Source: Solenopsis invicta | Lineage: Eukaryota; Arthropoda; Insecta; Hymenoptera; Formicidae | DNA length: 64,000 bases | Direction of reading: 5' to 3' | NCBI RefSeq assembly: GCF_016802725.1 | Contig: NC_052667.1 | Location: 14,785,346 to 14,849,345, forward strand | Notes under the pieces: generated by a model | Told to the model about the DNA's origin: nothing | The model's database searches: none | Seen by the model: only the letters and a program-made list of their open reading frames with translations | Shown here: positions 53,329-64,000 of the stretch, piece after piece | Layout of the letters: the number at the start of each line of letters is the position of its first letter | Position numbering within the stretch: the stretch's first letter is position 1 | Made by a program: the position numbers and the translations under genes

Positions 53329-54437
53329 TGTAACGATGCACCTCCGCACCATTCCCCCTGGGGCCACGAACCGCCCCCCTGTCCGGCCGAACACCCGTCG
53401 GACAGACGAACAGGCGCTACGCGCCGATAAATGCCTCATACACGCGCGCGCGAACGGTCCAGCGAACGCGCCGTTAATCATACGAACTCCGCGCGCTCGC
53501 GCATTAAGCCGCACGCTCCTGGCGTTGGAGCAACAGAGAAGCATACGACTGAGAGCGCAATACCGGACTGATCTCGGAGCAGCGGAGATGCTGTATTCCG
53601 AGGAGAGCCAAACTCCACTCGAACATCCCCGACTCTCCGAGATCGGGGTATAGAAGGCGGACGATCTCGTAGAGAGATCAACTCTTTCCCGGTCCAGCCT
53701 CCGAACCAGACCCAGGAAATCCGTGTGGTAGAGCGAGCTCTGTCACCGCTGAGAAATCTCGGCGATTTCCAATCCCGCTTTCCTGGCACTCAGGGAATCC
53801 GAGCGGTAGAGCGAGCTCTACCACCGTTGAGAAATCTCGACGATTCCGCCAACATCCACCTCCATCCGAGAGTCCGCGGTGACGACTGCCACCCCGGGGG
53901 TAGAGTGATCTTTGCCTCCATCGAGAGATCTCGAGGCAGCCGGCACCGGCGCACGAATAGGGATTCCCTATTAAGGGAATCCCACCGAGCACCTGTCGCG
54001 AATTCTCAGAATACCGGGACGACTTCTGAGTCAGCGTCCCGACCCGCGCGCGCGTCGCGGAGCAACGAGACCGCGACGACGTAAACACAACCGACAATAA
54101 GCGTCAGAATCAAACGGGCGTGACAGAGACAACGCTACCGTGCCGTTCTCTCGCACCGGCCGCGAGCCGAACGCCAGCAACTGAACCTATGTAAATAAGT
54201 CTCACCGTTCTGTATATACCGCGTCTTGCTATTATTGTATCACGTCACCACACCGTCTTGTACATACCGCGTTTTCTCCGAATCGTATACTCTCGTGTAT
54301 TTTCTGCATTCTATTATAATAAAGTCATACACTCTTTAAACGCACTCCCGATCTCAGAGTTAATTAACCCGGCAACCTCCTTTCGAGCCCTGGCTTCCCT
54401 GAGCTCGTCCGCGCTCGGACAAACACAGGTTGTTACA
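53329..54437 (+). mobile_element. Sol LTR related to unit A, CATT duplication
   Basis: The ends are TGTAACGATGCACC and AGGTTGTTACA, and the 4-bp duplication CATT lies at 53325-53328 and 54438-54441. It has a TATA-like TATAGAAG (53649-53656) and AATAAA (54323-54328). A GGTAGAGCGAGCTCT-type repeat occurs twice near 53730-53830. The start and end match unit A. At 1109 bp it shows the size of the LTR without unit A's ORF-bearing insertion. It is a solo LTR. Confidence 0.88.
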
Positions 54438-55284
54438 CATTTAAGATTTTTTTCGCTCCCCCCTTCTCCCGCCCCCTCCCCAATGGATGGCAAAATGGGC
54501 GTTTTTGATGTTATGTGTAGATTGTGTGACGCAAGAGCGCAAGCGATGACGGTAGCGTAACTTTTGGTAGAATGAGAGAAATGGGAGGCGGGAGATGAAA
54601 AGAAGGCAAACAGATCACTCAATGTAATTAAAAGTTCAAAGTTACTCTTCTTTAATCACTAAATTGTATATAATCTCTGTCTCGTTGATTGATAAGAGCG
54701 TCCGCGCAATTTTATTCAATAAGCGCGTGTCGACAACGAACGCATAATCGCGCGCCTTATAACTCCCTACACTTCCCGATTTATCGCTCGGTTACGGATA
54801 CTATGGGACTTACTCGCGTCGCTTCTCGAATCTGAATCCGCGGATCTCTCGCAGAGAGAGTAAACCTCCCTGTTCTGGTTTAAGCGAAGGAAAGCGGGGA
54901 GAAGCAAATTCGGCGGGAAAATGTCTCATTGGCTCGGATAGACTAATTACTATATCGTCATCGACGATTTAAAGCGGCAACCGGACCGAACCGCTAAACT
55001 CATTATTTGCTTAGTCCGACATTCCTTTGCGTGTACGGACGACCACGACAAAAACTTATTTGCTTCGCATACAAAATATTATTATCGTTATCGTCAAAAT
55101 TTCTCGTATTCTTACTTTCGAATAATCAACGAGACAGAATATTCTCAACACGATATAGCGTGTAAAACGGATGTTCTTATGAATACAATGATATGATGAT
55201 TTGCACGAAGTTCATAAATTTGAATTTGATATCCTTTAAAATTAATAAAATAAAAAAAAACAAAGTAATGTAACTTATAATTAA

Positions 55285-56495
55285 AGGGTAACACCACCCT
55301 TTTGAGGCCCTAAAATGATACCTAAGTTTGGGAATTTATTGTCGGCAAATGATGAACTTTATATAAAAAAAGCTTAGAGGACTTTATTGTACATATATTA
55401 ACGAGTAAAAAAATATTTTTTATTTGTCTTTCATGCACAAAATGGTGGCGTACTGGCCCATTTACAAAATCGTCTTTTCTGAAAGATGAATTTTTGCGTG
55501 CAAGTTTTCTGCGACATGATTTATGTTGGAATCAAACAAAAAAAATTTTCATTATCTACATATTCAAAACTAAGGAAATACGTAGGAATTTTTAAAAATA
55601 TTAATTTTTATCAAAATGGCAGCTATGTATAGAAAAAAGTGGATTTTTCACCCAAAAATTTGTTTAAAAAAAGCTGATTACAAAAAGAGTTTTCAACATT
55701 TCGCAAAAAGCCTACGTACTTCACTGTAGAATAGTTACAAGAAAATTGTTTTAAAATTTCAAGTCAATCGGATAAAAATTGTAAGAGTAACGTTGCATGC
55801 AAATTTGAAAAACTGTGTTTTCAGAAAAACGCGTTTAAAGTTTTGGTAATTGATTTTATGTGTATAAAGTTAAAAATTTTTAATTTATCTCTAATCTGCG
55901 ATGCCTGTCCCTTAATAAAGCAGTCCTTCCACTAGTTCAGCAGCCTCATTATATTCCTTTCTTGTTGCTAATAATGATATTCTCATCTCTTTTGCTTCTT
56001 GGGTGAGACTGCGCTCGGCAAGTACGAGGCGCCGCATATCCAATTTTTGGTAATAATAATGACAAGTAGTGCCCACCATGAGGTTTTAAACTTGCAAAAT
56101 TTTCATTAGACTGTTATAGCCATCATTACGATAACAAATAACCAAGTTTGTTGCATAAACACAGAAAAACTAATGGCGTCACATAAACACAGAAACCGAC
56201 GCTTTCAAAACTATTTACTGATATAGTACAAGTAATAACATCTATATTGTGTTAGTCAAAGGTCTATTTTCGGTACATAAATAAGGCCCAAATAACTACG
56301 AAGCATAGAAAAGACGGGGCCGTTCCAAGTCGTTTGCAGCTGCTCGGTAGGCGTATAGAGACGATTCATGTAATCAGCTCAAACACTATAATACAGTTTG
56401 AATTTTGTTCTAAAACTACTTACAGCATATTTTTATAAGTATAAACTAATTATTTAAGCAAAAAAAATTGATTTTTTCAAATCTCAAAGGTGGTG
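55285..56495 (-). mobile_element. TTAA-target DNA transposon inside the BEL 3' LTR
   Basis: The insertion interrupts the LTR at TTAA (55281-55284 and 56496-56499). The other LTR has the uninterrupted AATTAATCTGAC. Inverted ends contain TAACACCACCCTTTTGAG. The right end lacks the outermost few bases. A minus-strand fragment (about 55900-56085) reads YYQKLDMRRLVLAERSLTQE with AKEMRISLL and GLLY before a stop, and looks like the C-terminus of a transposase. TTAA targets and these ends point to a Kolobok- or piggyBac-like element. The superfamily is not proved. Confidence 0.65.
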
Positions 56496-56699
56496 TTAAT
56501 CTGACTTAAACTATACATAATTATTTTGACTTGAAACATCGTATAATGATTTGAGCTTGAAACATCGTATAATTATTTGAACTCGAAACATCGTATAATT
56601 ATTTGAACTCGATACATACCGCCCGCCTCGAAATAATAATTTCGAAATAAAATAGAATAATAATTAATTCATGACGCGAAGCAGAGGCAATCGGCATGT

Positions 56700-57559
56700 T
56701 TGTAGTTAGAACGACGCTTCGCCCTCGACATTAGACGCATTCTCGATGTCGATTGGCAAAATAGATATTTTACTGATGGGACGCTTATATTCCGAAGACG
56801 CTATTTTAATGGTCACGACACGAATCAGACCGTCCGATCCCGGGTGACACAGACTAATCCGTCCTAGTTCCCATTTCCACGGAGGGAGTAGCAAGTTTCG
56901 CAATAAAACGAATTGTCCGACCCAAAGTGCGCATAAATTTACGCGCCTCCATTTACCTCGCTGTTGCAGCGTATTAATGTAATCTTGTTGCCAGACTTTT
57001 CAAAGACGTTCGGTTATTTGGTGAACTAGCTGCTACTTAGTCAACCGATTTTCTATGAATTGCAAAAGCAAGGGCTCCGGGATCGAATTAAGCGCGGAGC
57101 CTATAAGGAAATGCCCCGGAGTTAAGAAAGTATAGTCATCCAGTGAGTCAGAGAGAGGTGCCAATGGAAGCGAATTCAAACACGCCTTGATATTGCATAG
57201 TAGCGTTGAGAACTCCTCGAAGGTTAGAGTATGCACCGAATAAGATGTTTTGTACTACGGACATCGGCCTCTCACGGCCCCCCCGAAATGAGGAGCTGAG
57301 GGAGGTATGAAATGCCATGAAATACTATCCGCGGCTGTGCGATTTTACAAATCGGGATCTCGAAGAGTTGCGCGAAACGCGGCGATGAGTTCGCGATCCG
57401 CCCCAACGAAAGTAGTACCATTATGAAAGTAAATCGATCGGAGAAACCTCGCCGTGCCACAAAACGGGAATAGGCTCCGAGAAATGCGGGAGTAGAATAA
57501 CCTTCGACGAGTTCTAGATGCACAGCGCGTATTGGCATGCACACGAATAATGCGATATA
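56700..57559 (-). pseudogene. BEL/Pao integrase core (distal part) and C-terminal domain
   Basis: The region reads IRAVHLELVEGYSTPAFL, then in another frame NGTTFVGADRELIAAFRA (second catalytic Asp region). It continues through CNIKACLNSLPLAPL and TPGHFLIGSAL, and the DUF5641-like tail PWKWELGRISLCHPGSDGL. Frames change several times. The proximal part lies beyond the mariner at 57560-58509. Confidence 0.82.
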
Positions 57560-58509
57560 CGAGGTGTGTTCAAAAAATACCGGAAATTTTCGTTTTTTGA
57601 AAAAAATATTTATTTATTCGTCTACATTAATGTTGTCGCCTTCAAAATAGTCACCATTAGATATTATGCACTTATGCCAGCGCTTCTTCCAATCTCCGAA
57701 ACACTTCTCAAACTCGATCTTTGAGATAGCCTTTAGCTCTTTCAGCGATGCGCTTTTAATGTCATCTATGCTTGTAAAACGACGGCCCTTTAAGATTCTC
57801 TTTATTTTTGGAAATAGGAAAAAGTCACACGGAGCAATGTCTGGCGAATATGGAGGCTGGGGCATCATTACAGTATTGTTTTTGGCCAAAAATTCACGAA
57901 CAAGCAATGAAGTGTGAGCAGGTGCGTTATCGTGGTGCAAAAGCCATGAATTGTTTTTCCATAAATTCGGGCGTTTCATACCCAAAACATTCGAAAAAAT
58001 GTCATGGCATGAGCCAATTGATATGCCAACATCATCAGCGACTTCTCTGATTGTGATTCGGCGATTGTTCATAACCATTTCTTTCACTTTTTCGACGTTT
58101 TCATCGGTTCTTGATGTGCTAGGGCGTCCTTGACGTTCGTCATCTTCAACGTCTTCACGGCCATCTTGGAAACGATTATACCACTCGTAAACTCTTGTTT
58201 TACTCATAGCAGACTCACCATAGGCCTTTGTTAACATTTCACACACTTTGTTACACTTTATGTTATTTTTTACGCAAAATTTGATACAAATTCTTTGATC
58301 CATTTTTTTTCAGAAACGAAAATCGCCGAGCTCATAAAAACACGTGTAACCTTAGCGGCTGCCACAGACAAAGTAAACAATGAATACAGCTCAACATTTC
58401 AGCATACTTCAGGGACATGTATACCAACATAAACAAAAAAAAATTTGACTGTCGGACTCTCCAAACCCGCGAAATTTAAAAATTCCCGTTACTTTTTGAA
58501 CACACCTCG
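57560..58509 (-). mobile_element. Mariner element inserted in the BEL integrase
   Basis: 950 bp with inverted ends CGAGGTGTGTTCAAAAA and its complement. A TA duplication lies at 57558-57559 and 58510-58511. BEL integrase sequence continues on both sides. It is shorter than an intact mariner (about 1.3 kb) because of a deletion inside its gene. Confidence 0.92.
57614..58303 (-). CDS. Mariner transposase with in-frame internal deletion
   Basis: A 229-codon open frame from ATG (MDQRICIKFCVKNNIKCN). The HTH domain and the GRPSTS hook are present. After LGMKR the text jumps to LWKNNSWLLHHDNAPAH, so about 115 residues, including the first catalytic Asp block, are missing while the frame is kept. 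The second and third Asp (HHDNAPAH and SPDIAPCDFFLF) have the DD34D spacing of mariner. The product could bind DNA but not cut it. It resembles a dominant-negative deletion derivative. Confidence 0.88.
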   Translation of the reverse strand: MDQRICIKFCVKNNIKCNKVCEMLTKAYGESAMSKTRVYEWYNRFQDGREDVEDDERQGRPSTSRTDENVEKVKEMVMNNRRITIREVADDVGISIGSCHDIFSNVLGMKRPNLWKNNSWLLHHDNAPAHTSLLVREFLAKNNTVMMPQPPYSPDIAPCDFFLFPKIKRILKGRRFTSIDDIKSASLKELKAISKIEFEKCFGDWKKRWHKCIISNGDYFEGDNINVDE

Positions 58510-58951
58510 TACGCCTTTTCAAGGCGATTCCGCGACCTGATCGCGAATGAATTAGTACTGGACCCGCGTAGTACAGCCCGCTGTAAAGAAACGCGCGCGC
58601 GGGAGGAGTCACTCTAACCTTGGAAAGATCTCCCATAAGTTAAGATGAAGTGAGAGCTCTCTCGCGAGCACAGGTTCCGCACCCGTGCAGAATCAATCTG
58701 ATCGTGCTTCGAACTCTGAGTAGCCAGAATTCTTGCCGTAACGTAGCAAGGGTCAATTGCGTTTCTGCATGAAGAGTGCGCAAGTGAGTATGAGAAATGA
58801 GTAAGTGAACAAGCGGGTGAGAGTCGAGCACTATCGGATGTAGAGCTTGAGCGGGTATCGGGGCCTGAGATAGCCGCCCGCCAACCTGAATTATTTGCTC
58901 TTCATCCAGGAACGGATTGAGAGAGAAGAATGGACTCTTCAAAGGAACCAA
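58510..58951 (-). pseudogene. BEL/Pao integrase zinc finger and start of core
   Basis: The minus strand reads EEQIIQVGGRLSQAPI, ISHTHLRTLHAETQLTLATL and HGCGTCARERA, the HHCC zinc finger typical of BEL/Pao. GDLSKVRVTPPARAFL and GLYYAGPVLIHS follow into the mariner insertion point. Confidence 0.85.
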
Positions 58952-59199
58952 CTTATTTTGAGTGAGCGCGTATTTCTAGCGGGAAAAGTTGGCGTTGAAT
59001 GTATTTCACCCAAAATATTTTTGAGGCTCGTACTTCGCTCGCAGTCAATGAAGACAGACTTTCCAAACAAAGAGCAATCTCATCACGCCTTCAAATCCGC
59101 GATATAAATCTAAGAACGTACGCGTTCACCCGAATGAACATTGGCCACAAGGAATATCGGTCTGCGAGCTTCCATGATTCCATTACGTTAGCGATTTAA

Positions 59200-59990
59200 A
59201 CTGTCGCGCGCGAGTTCTCCTTTAACGCGATGTCTGGGAGTGGTGAGTTCATCGTCGGCCACTAAGAAGGCATCTTTTATCACGCAGAATCATGCCACCA
59301 AAGAGGATATGAGACGAGCTGACTTCCCAAGATTCCTCGCAACACACAATCCGCGGGGTTTTTGTCCGTAGAAACATATCGCCACAAAGCGGACGGAAGT
59401 CGGATTTGAAACTCGGCAACCCGATTTAAAATGAAAGTCTTCCACTTCGAGAGATGTTGTGTTACCCACGCGAGCACGACGGTCCGTCCAGTAAAAGCAT
59501 GGAGCGGAGGAAATGTGCAATGCGTCTATGACGAACTTCATTAATCGCGACATTAACACGACTGCCGATAATTCAAGACGCGGAACAGTCAATGTCTTGA
59601 TCGGCGCAACCTTTGACTACCCGACTAGCAAAGCAGTCGTGATGTTGCCCGAGAGAGAGGTGAGAATATAAATCGTTGCAGCGTAGGCATAATTAAACGC
59701 GTCCGAAAATCCGTGGATCTCGCAGTCGACCGTGTCCGATTCTTTCTGAATCCACCGCGGGAGGTGGAAGTTATCGAGTTCTAGCAAGGACAATTGCACT
59801 GATTCCCATTGCTTTGCGATACCGGTGGGAACCTCATCGTCCCAGTCGACGCGGAGCTGCCAAAGTCTCTGCAAGAGAATTTTCGCGGAGATTGTAACTG
59901 GCCTAAGCCTAACGAATCGAACATACGGGCGATGTACGAGAGCATGGCGCGCTTCGTTCGCGCGGACGAGGGAGAGCGCACAACTCTAAA
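59200..59990 (-). pseudogene. BEL/Pao RNase H region
   Basis: Blocks in order: IARMFDSLGL, VDWDDEVP, EIHGFSDAFNYAYAATIYI (the RNase H-like Asp region), TVPRLELSAVVLMSRL, WVTQHLSKWKTFILNRVAE and STDKNPADCVLRG. Frame changes occur near 59620 and 59480. Confidence 0.83.
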
Positions 59991-59999
59991 ATGAAATGC

Positions 60000-60779
60000 A
60001 TCGGCCGACGGACTTCAACTAATACTGAGCACCTTTAATGTTTCGTCCGGATGTAGATCCTTGCTGCAAGTGAGACCATGATCCTGCGCGTCAATGTCGC
60101 TTAATAAGTGGGCCGCGTTGCTCGACCATTTTCTTAATTCGAAATGGCCGCGTTGCAGCAAAGAGCACACTTGATTGCGAACCGAACGGATGAGCGAAAT
60201 CTCGTCCGCGCCGAAAGTACGTCATCTACGTAAATATTCTCCTAAAGCACGGGAACAGCTAAAGGAAAATCGCGACCGTCGTCATGGATGAGCTGCCGAA
60301 GGACTCGCAACGTTAAGAACGGCGCCGAAGTTGTACCGTAGGTTGATACTCTTGTAATTTTCCAGTTTTCTCGTTAATCCATAGGATCCGCTGATAGTTT
60401 GTGTCACGGGGATCGACGCGAATCTGCCGGTACATTTTTGCGACGTCGGCAGAATAAACGTAACGATACTGTCGCCAGCGTAAAAGCACCGCAGCCAAGT
60501 CCGTTTGCAATTTTTACCCTGCGAGAAGGTAGTCATTAAGTGACCGAGAATTCGAGGTGGGGCTCGATGCGTTGAATACGACTCTTACTCGAGTCGTCGC
60601 GCTGCTTTTGCGTATTACGGGATGGTGCAGAATATAGACAAACTGAGAAGATTCTGAAGATTCTGGAGCTTTGCGCATGTGCCCGAGATTTTCATATTCT
60701 TGTAGGAAGTTTGAGTACTTCCTTTTCAAATCGGAGTTGGCTTGAAGACGGTGTAGCAAAGTCTTGAGGCATCGCTTCG
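60000..60779 (-). pseudogene. BEL/Pao reverse transcriptase
   Basis: RVVFNASSPTSNSRSLNDYL is the fingers motif. YVYSADVAKMYRQIRVDP carries the first catalytic Asp. ENIYVDDV near 60221-60241 is the YVDD catalytic pair. A stop and two frameshifts separate these parts. Confidence 0.85.
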
Positions 60780-61690
60780 CTATATCGTGTGAGGTACCAA
60801 ACCAATGGAAGAATCACTTTTGAACGGCAGACGAACAACGTGCTGACTGGTGGGAGTGCGCGAATGAGAAGTTAAAAAATGATTCTCGCATCTCTGCTCT
60901 TCCGGGCTGAGTATCGTGTGCCTCGGAATTTCCTCGATTTCCCAAAATTTTCTCAATTCGCTATCAAGTGAAACGGATTCCGCGATCGTACAATGTTGCA
61001 CCATAATGGTCCGACGGGACGAATTCGACAGAAGCGTGCAACCCTGAACGATCCAGCCAAAGATCGTTTCCTGAGCAATGGGCTGACCGCGAGATCCCCT
61101 GCAAACGCCATCTCGCATTATATCGGCATAGATGTCAGCGCCGATTATTAGATCAATGGGATCTGAATTTGAAGAATTTGGATCTGCGAAAGTAAGATCC
61201 GCGAGATGATCCCATTGAAGAGAAGATTGAATAGACGCTGACGAGTAACTAGCGAGCGAACTTAGAATCGTCGCTGTGGTAATGACCGGCGGCTCGATTC
61301 CGTCGATCGGTGAGATTTGAATGTGCGCGGCGTAACGATGTATGCCCGCGTCAAGGCCGCCGACGACGGACAAGGCGGTATGCAGTATGAACCAACGCAG
61401 TTTTAATTTTTTTGCTAAATGAGCCGCAATGAGTGTGAGTTCCGCTCCGGTGTCGATCAATGCTCGTGCAATGACTTGACGACCGGCGAGAGATCCAACG
61501 GACATGCGTATAGTGGCGAGGACTAGCGGCGGTCGAGCGAGATTTGCCGACATCGCGCATAATGCCACTGTTTTCGGAGATTCATCAGAATTGATCGACG
61601 CCGGGGCCTCGGAATTGAACGCACTAACTGTCGCGGTCGAGGAAGAGACCGAGTGAGATGGAGCATGGAATGATGTCGTTTTTGACAGTG
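60780..61690 (-). pseudogene. BEL/Pao aspartic protease and linker
   Basis: The frame is open for over 300 codons. ARALIDTGAELTLIAAHLAK has the D-T-G active site. IDLIIGADIYADIM, TIFGWIVQG and LRKFWEIEEIP follow and are typical of the DUF1758-type protease and the junction to RT in BEL/Pao. Confidence 0.85.
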
Positions 61691-62815
61691 ATGACATGAA
61701 AAACGGCTCGAACATGCGGAGACCGCGTGCTTCGCACTGAAGCAATTCACGCATCGTTGATACTGTTTCGCAATTTCCAATCTCTGGCTCGGACTCTTCT
61801 GCACGAATTGAGGACACTTATTCAAGAAATATGCCGATTTACAGAGCGGACACGGCGAGATCGAAGCCGTCGCTACCATGGTGCTCGATGATTTCACCGA
61901 TCGCGAGGATTTGGCTGAGCTGAGGAGAGTGAGCTCCTCCAACGCGCAAACGCAATTCGCGAGAAAGCGATCGAGATCCTCGTACGTAGGAATCATCGCA
62001 TCATCACCTTTCAATCTCCACGCTTTCCGGGTTGCTGGATCGAGCTTTTGCGTAACGTGATGACTTAGAATGTCACTTAAAATTTTATCCAAGGATTAAT
62101 TCAATCTTTTTAACGATGCTATAGCGCGATTAGCTTTATCTCGCAACTCGGATAATTCGCATGCCGATTCGCGATTGACGCTCGGTAAATTATATAAAAC
62201 GGACACGTGAACCTCGATGAGACGGCGCTTATTATCGTAACGCAAAGTTAAAGTTTTCCACGCGATATCAAAATTATCTGCAGTGACTGGGATAGTTTTG
62301 ATAGCAAGAGCGCAACCTGATAAGCTGGATGCTAGAAAATGCATCCGAGAAAATGCGGTTAGATCCTTACTAAAAATAATAAGGGATGTGAATCTATCTC
62401 AAAAACTTTCCCAGTCCTCTGCTTTCCCGGTAAATGGAGGAATATTAATAAGCGGTAAATGTTGCAACAATACCGGTGCGGGCGCGCAGAAATGATGCGA
62501 CGAGCTTGCCAATAGGGAGGTGGACACGTGAGGCTCCAGCTCCTCCAGACACTCGCTCATGTAGTCCAACGCCATGAGGTAGAACTCCTCGTGTTTCCCG
62601 TAATCGTCCTGAGTGAAGTACGTGGACTCCAGTTGCTCATCGGCAGAAACTGCTTGCAGGAGAGCGGCATGCCCACTCGTGCACTGCGTCCAGGATTCCT
62701 TCAAGACGACAATACAAGATCGTATTTTCGCCGGCGTATAATTCTGCTTCCTGATCTTCTTGAAATTAGACAAGGCTTTAGCCACAGTCTGCTGCACTGC
62801 GACTAGTTCCTCCAT
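61691..62815 (-). pseudogene. BEL/Pao gag with zinc knuckles
   Basis: The start is MEELVAVQQTVAKALSNF at 62815. A capsid region starts PLINIPPFTGKAEDWESF (DUF1759-type), with stops near 62398 and 62095. Cys-rich text CPLCKSAYFLNKCPQF and CVNCFSAKHAVSACSSRF then CHHCQKRHHSMLH form zinc-binding knuckles. A frameshift near 61690 links to the protease. Confidence 0.83.
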
Positions 62816-62914
62816 CTTGTATATGAAAGTACTTCATACCAGAAAGAGACTGTTCAAATTTATGAAGTTCAGCACAGCTTCACTTGATCCGGCTCAAAGG
62901 ACCAAATTGTTTAA

Positions 62915-63877
62915 TGTTGCGTGATACGCGAATTGAATTGCCAAAATTCACTCCAAATAGAGCGCGAGCGAGAACTGTGTGAGTGATTAATTTTATCGGG
63001 GCTCGGACTAGATACAGCCCTGAACGCGCGATTACGAGAGCGAGTTTAACGCGAGAGCGCGAGCAACGACGGTAGCGTAACTTTTGGTAGAATGAGAGAA
63101 ATGGGAGGCAGGAGATGAAAAGAAGGCAAACAAAGTGATCACTCAATGTAATTAAAGGTTCAAAGTTACTCGTCTTTAATCACTAAATTGTTTATAATCT
63201 CTGTCTCGTTGATTGATAAGAGCGTCCGCGCAATTTTATTTAATAAGCGCGTGTCGACAACGAACGCATAATCGCGCGCCTTATAACTCCTTACACTTCC
63301 CGATTTGTTATCGCTCGTTTATGGATACTATGAGACTTACTCGCGTCGCTTCTCAAATCTGAATCTGCGGATCTCTCGCAAAGAGAGCGAACCTCCCTGC
63401 TCTGGTTTAAGCAAAGGAAAGCAGGGAGAAGCAAATTCAGCGGGAAAATGTCTCATTGGCTCGGATAGACTAATTACTGTATCGTCATCGACGATTTAAA
63501 GCGGCAACCGGACCGGACCGGTAAACTCATTATTTGCTTGGTCTGACTGTCCTTTGCGTGTACGGACAACCACGACAAAAACTTATTTGCTTCGCATACA
63601 AAATATTATTATCGTTACCGTCGAAGTTTCTCGTATTCTTACTTTCGAATAATCAACGAGACAGAATATTCTCAACGAGGTACAGCGTGTAGAATGGATG
63701 TTCTTATGAATACAATGATATGATAATTTACACAAGGTTCATAATTTTGAATTTAATACCCTTTAAAATTAATAAAATAAGAAAAAAACAAAGTAAAGTA
63801 ACTTATAATTAATCTGACTTAAATTATACATAATTATTTTGACTTGAAACATCGTATAATTATTTGAACTCGAAACA
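62915..63877 (-). mobile_element. BEL/Pao 5' LTR
   Basis: The plus-strand ends are TGTTGCGTGATACGCG and AACTCGAAACA. Most of it (63066-63877) matches 54548-56620 minus the TTAA-transposon insertion. Confidence 0.8.
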
Positions 63878-64000
63878 ATCATGTATGATTTCGCGAGATC
63901 ATGTAACTCTTCCATCAGTAAAAATGTGAAATTTTTTATGCAAACTCAGGATTAATAAATATACTTCGGAATTGGAATAAGTATGATACATTTTTGTTAG
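63878..64000. other. Right flank
   Basis: Unassigned AT-rich sequence beyond the BEL LTR. Confidence 0.5.

Larger units (their letters stand above)
54509..63877 (-). mobile_element. BEL/Pao retrotransposon, nearly complete
   Basis: The right side is the 5' LTR (62915-63877) and the left side the 3' LTR (54509-56620, enlarged by an insertion and shortened at its outer end). The primer-binding region after the 5' LTR reads TTTGGTCCTTTGAGCCGG (complement, about 62885-62905), typical of BEL/Pao. Between the LTRs are gag, protease, RT, RNase H, integrase and the DUF5641-type tail in the right order. No matching target duplication was found because the left end is damaged. Confidence 0.85.

Noticed and set aside
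53336..54622. Several 100-140 codon frames in the solo LTR
   Set aside because: They lie in a GC-rich LTR with defined TG...CA ends and differ between strands, with no conserved domains.

Overview
The window is a stretch of animal, almost certainly insect, nuclear DNA made nearly entirely of transposable elements (TEs). Mariner/Tc1-type transposons, R1-like LINEs, a BEL/Pao retroelement, a Penelope element and a Polinton relic together look most like an ant or another hymenopteran. That is an inference from the TE mix. I saw no ordinary host gene.

Layout. 1-9.6 kb: a row of inverted-repeat DNA transposons in TA repeats: a 3.5 kb palindrome of two head-to-head DD41D-type transposase copies, three MITEs, and a 3.3 kb element whose long terminal repeats contain the 3' end of its own gene. 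9.6-26 kb: a decayed gypsy retrotransposon (minus strand) in two pieces (9.8-10.6 and 22.1-25.2 kb). Between them lies a Polinton/adintovirus-like relic (12.3-18.8 kb: exonuclease-like ORF, hexon, penton, PLA2-protease, packaging ATPase, two accessory ORFs, truncated integrase). A Polinton-type DNA polymerase fragment sits at 25.5 kb. 26-35 kb: a MITE, an LTR-like region and two R1-type LINEs, one an ORF1-only half LINE. 34.7-42.7 kb: an inverted repeat carrying tRNA-like sequence frames a region with a strong heat-shock-type promoter, a broken transposase, a 5S rRNA-like sequence, a mariner, a palindromic Tc1-type element and a Tc1-type deletion derivative. 43.3-51.6 kb: one Penelope element is split by two very large LTR-like units, one of which is split in turn by a LINE. 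53.3-63.9 kb: a solo LTR and a nearly complete BEL/Pao element (minus strand) interrupted by a mariner and a TTAA-target transposon.

Nesting could be proved at several places, because target-site duplications can be read directly and host reading frames resume across the insert: ACTC, TAAG, CATT and AAAC (LTR-type units), a 17-bp duplication (LINE), TA (mariner/Tc1) and TTAA.

The most unusual content is in the two giant LTR-like units. Each has TG...CA ends, a 4-bp duplication, a TATAAATAG promoter, tandem repeats, an ORF region and an AATAAA signal, with no gag or pol. The first encodes two tandem small proteins with an identical C-x2-C-x17-HY-x11-C-x2-C-x12-C-x2-C spacing. The second encodes an open exon of about 310 codons for an acidic proline-rich protein. 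Most other coding regions are clearly decayed.
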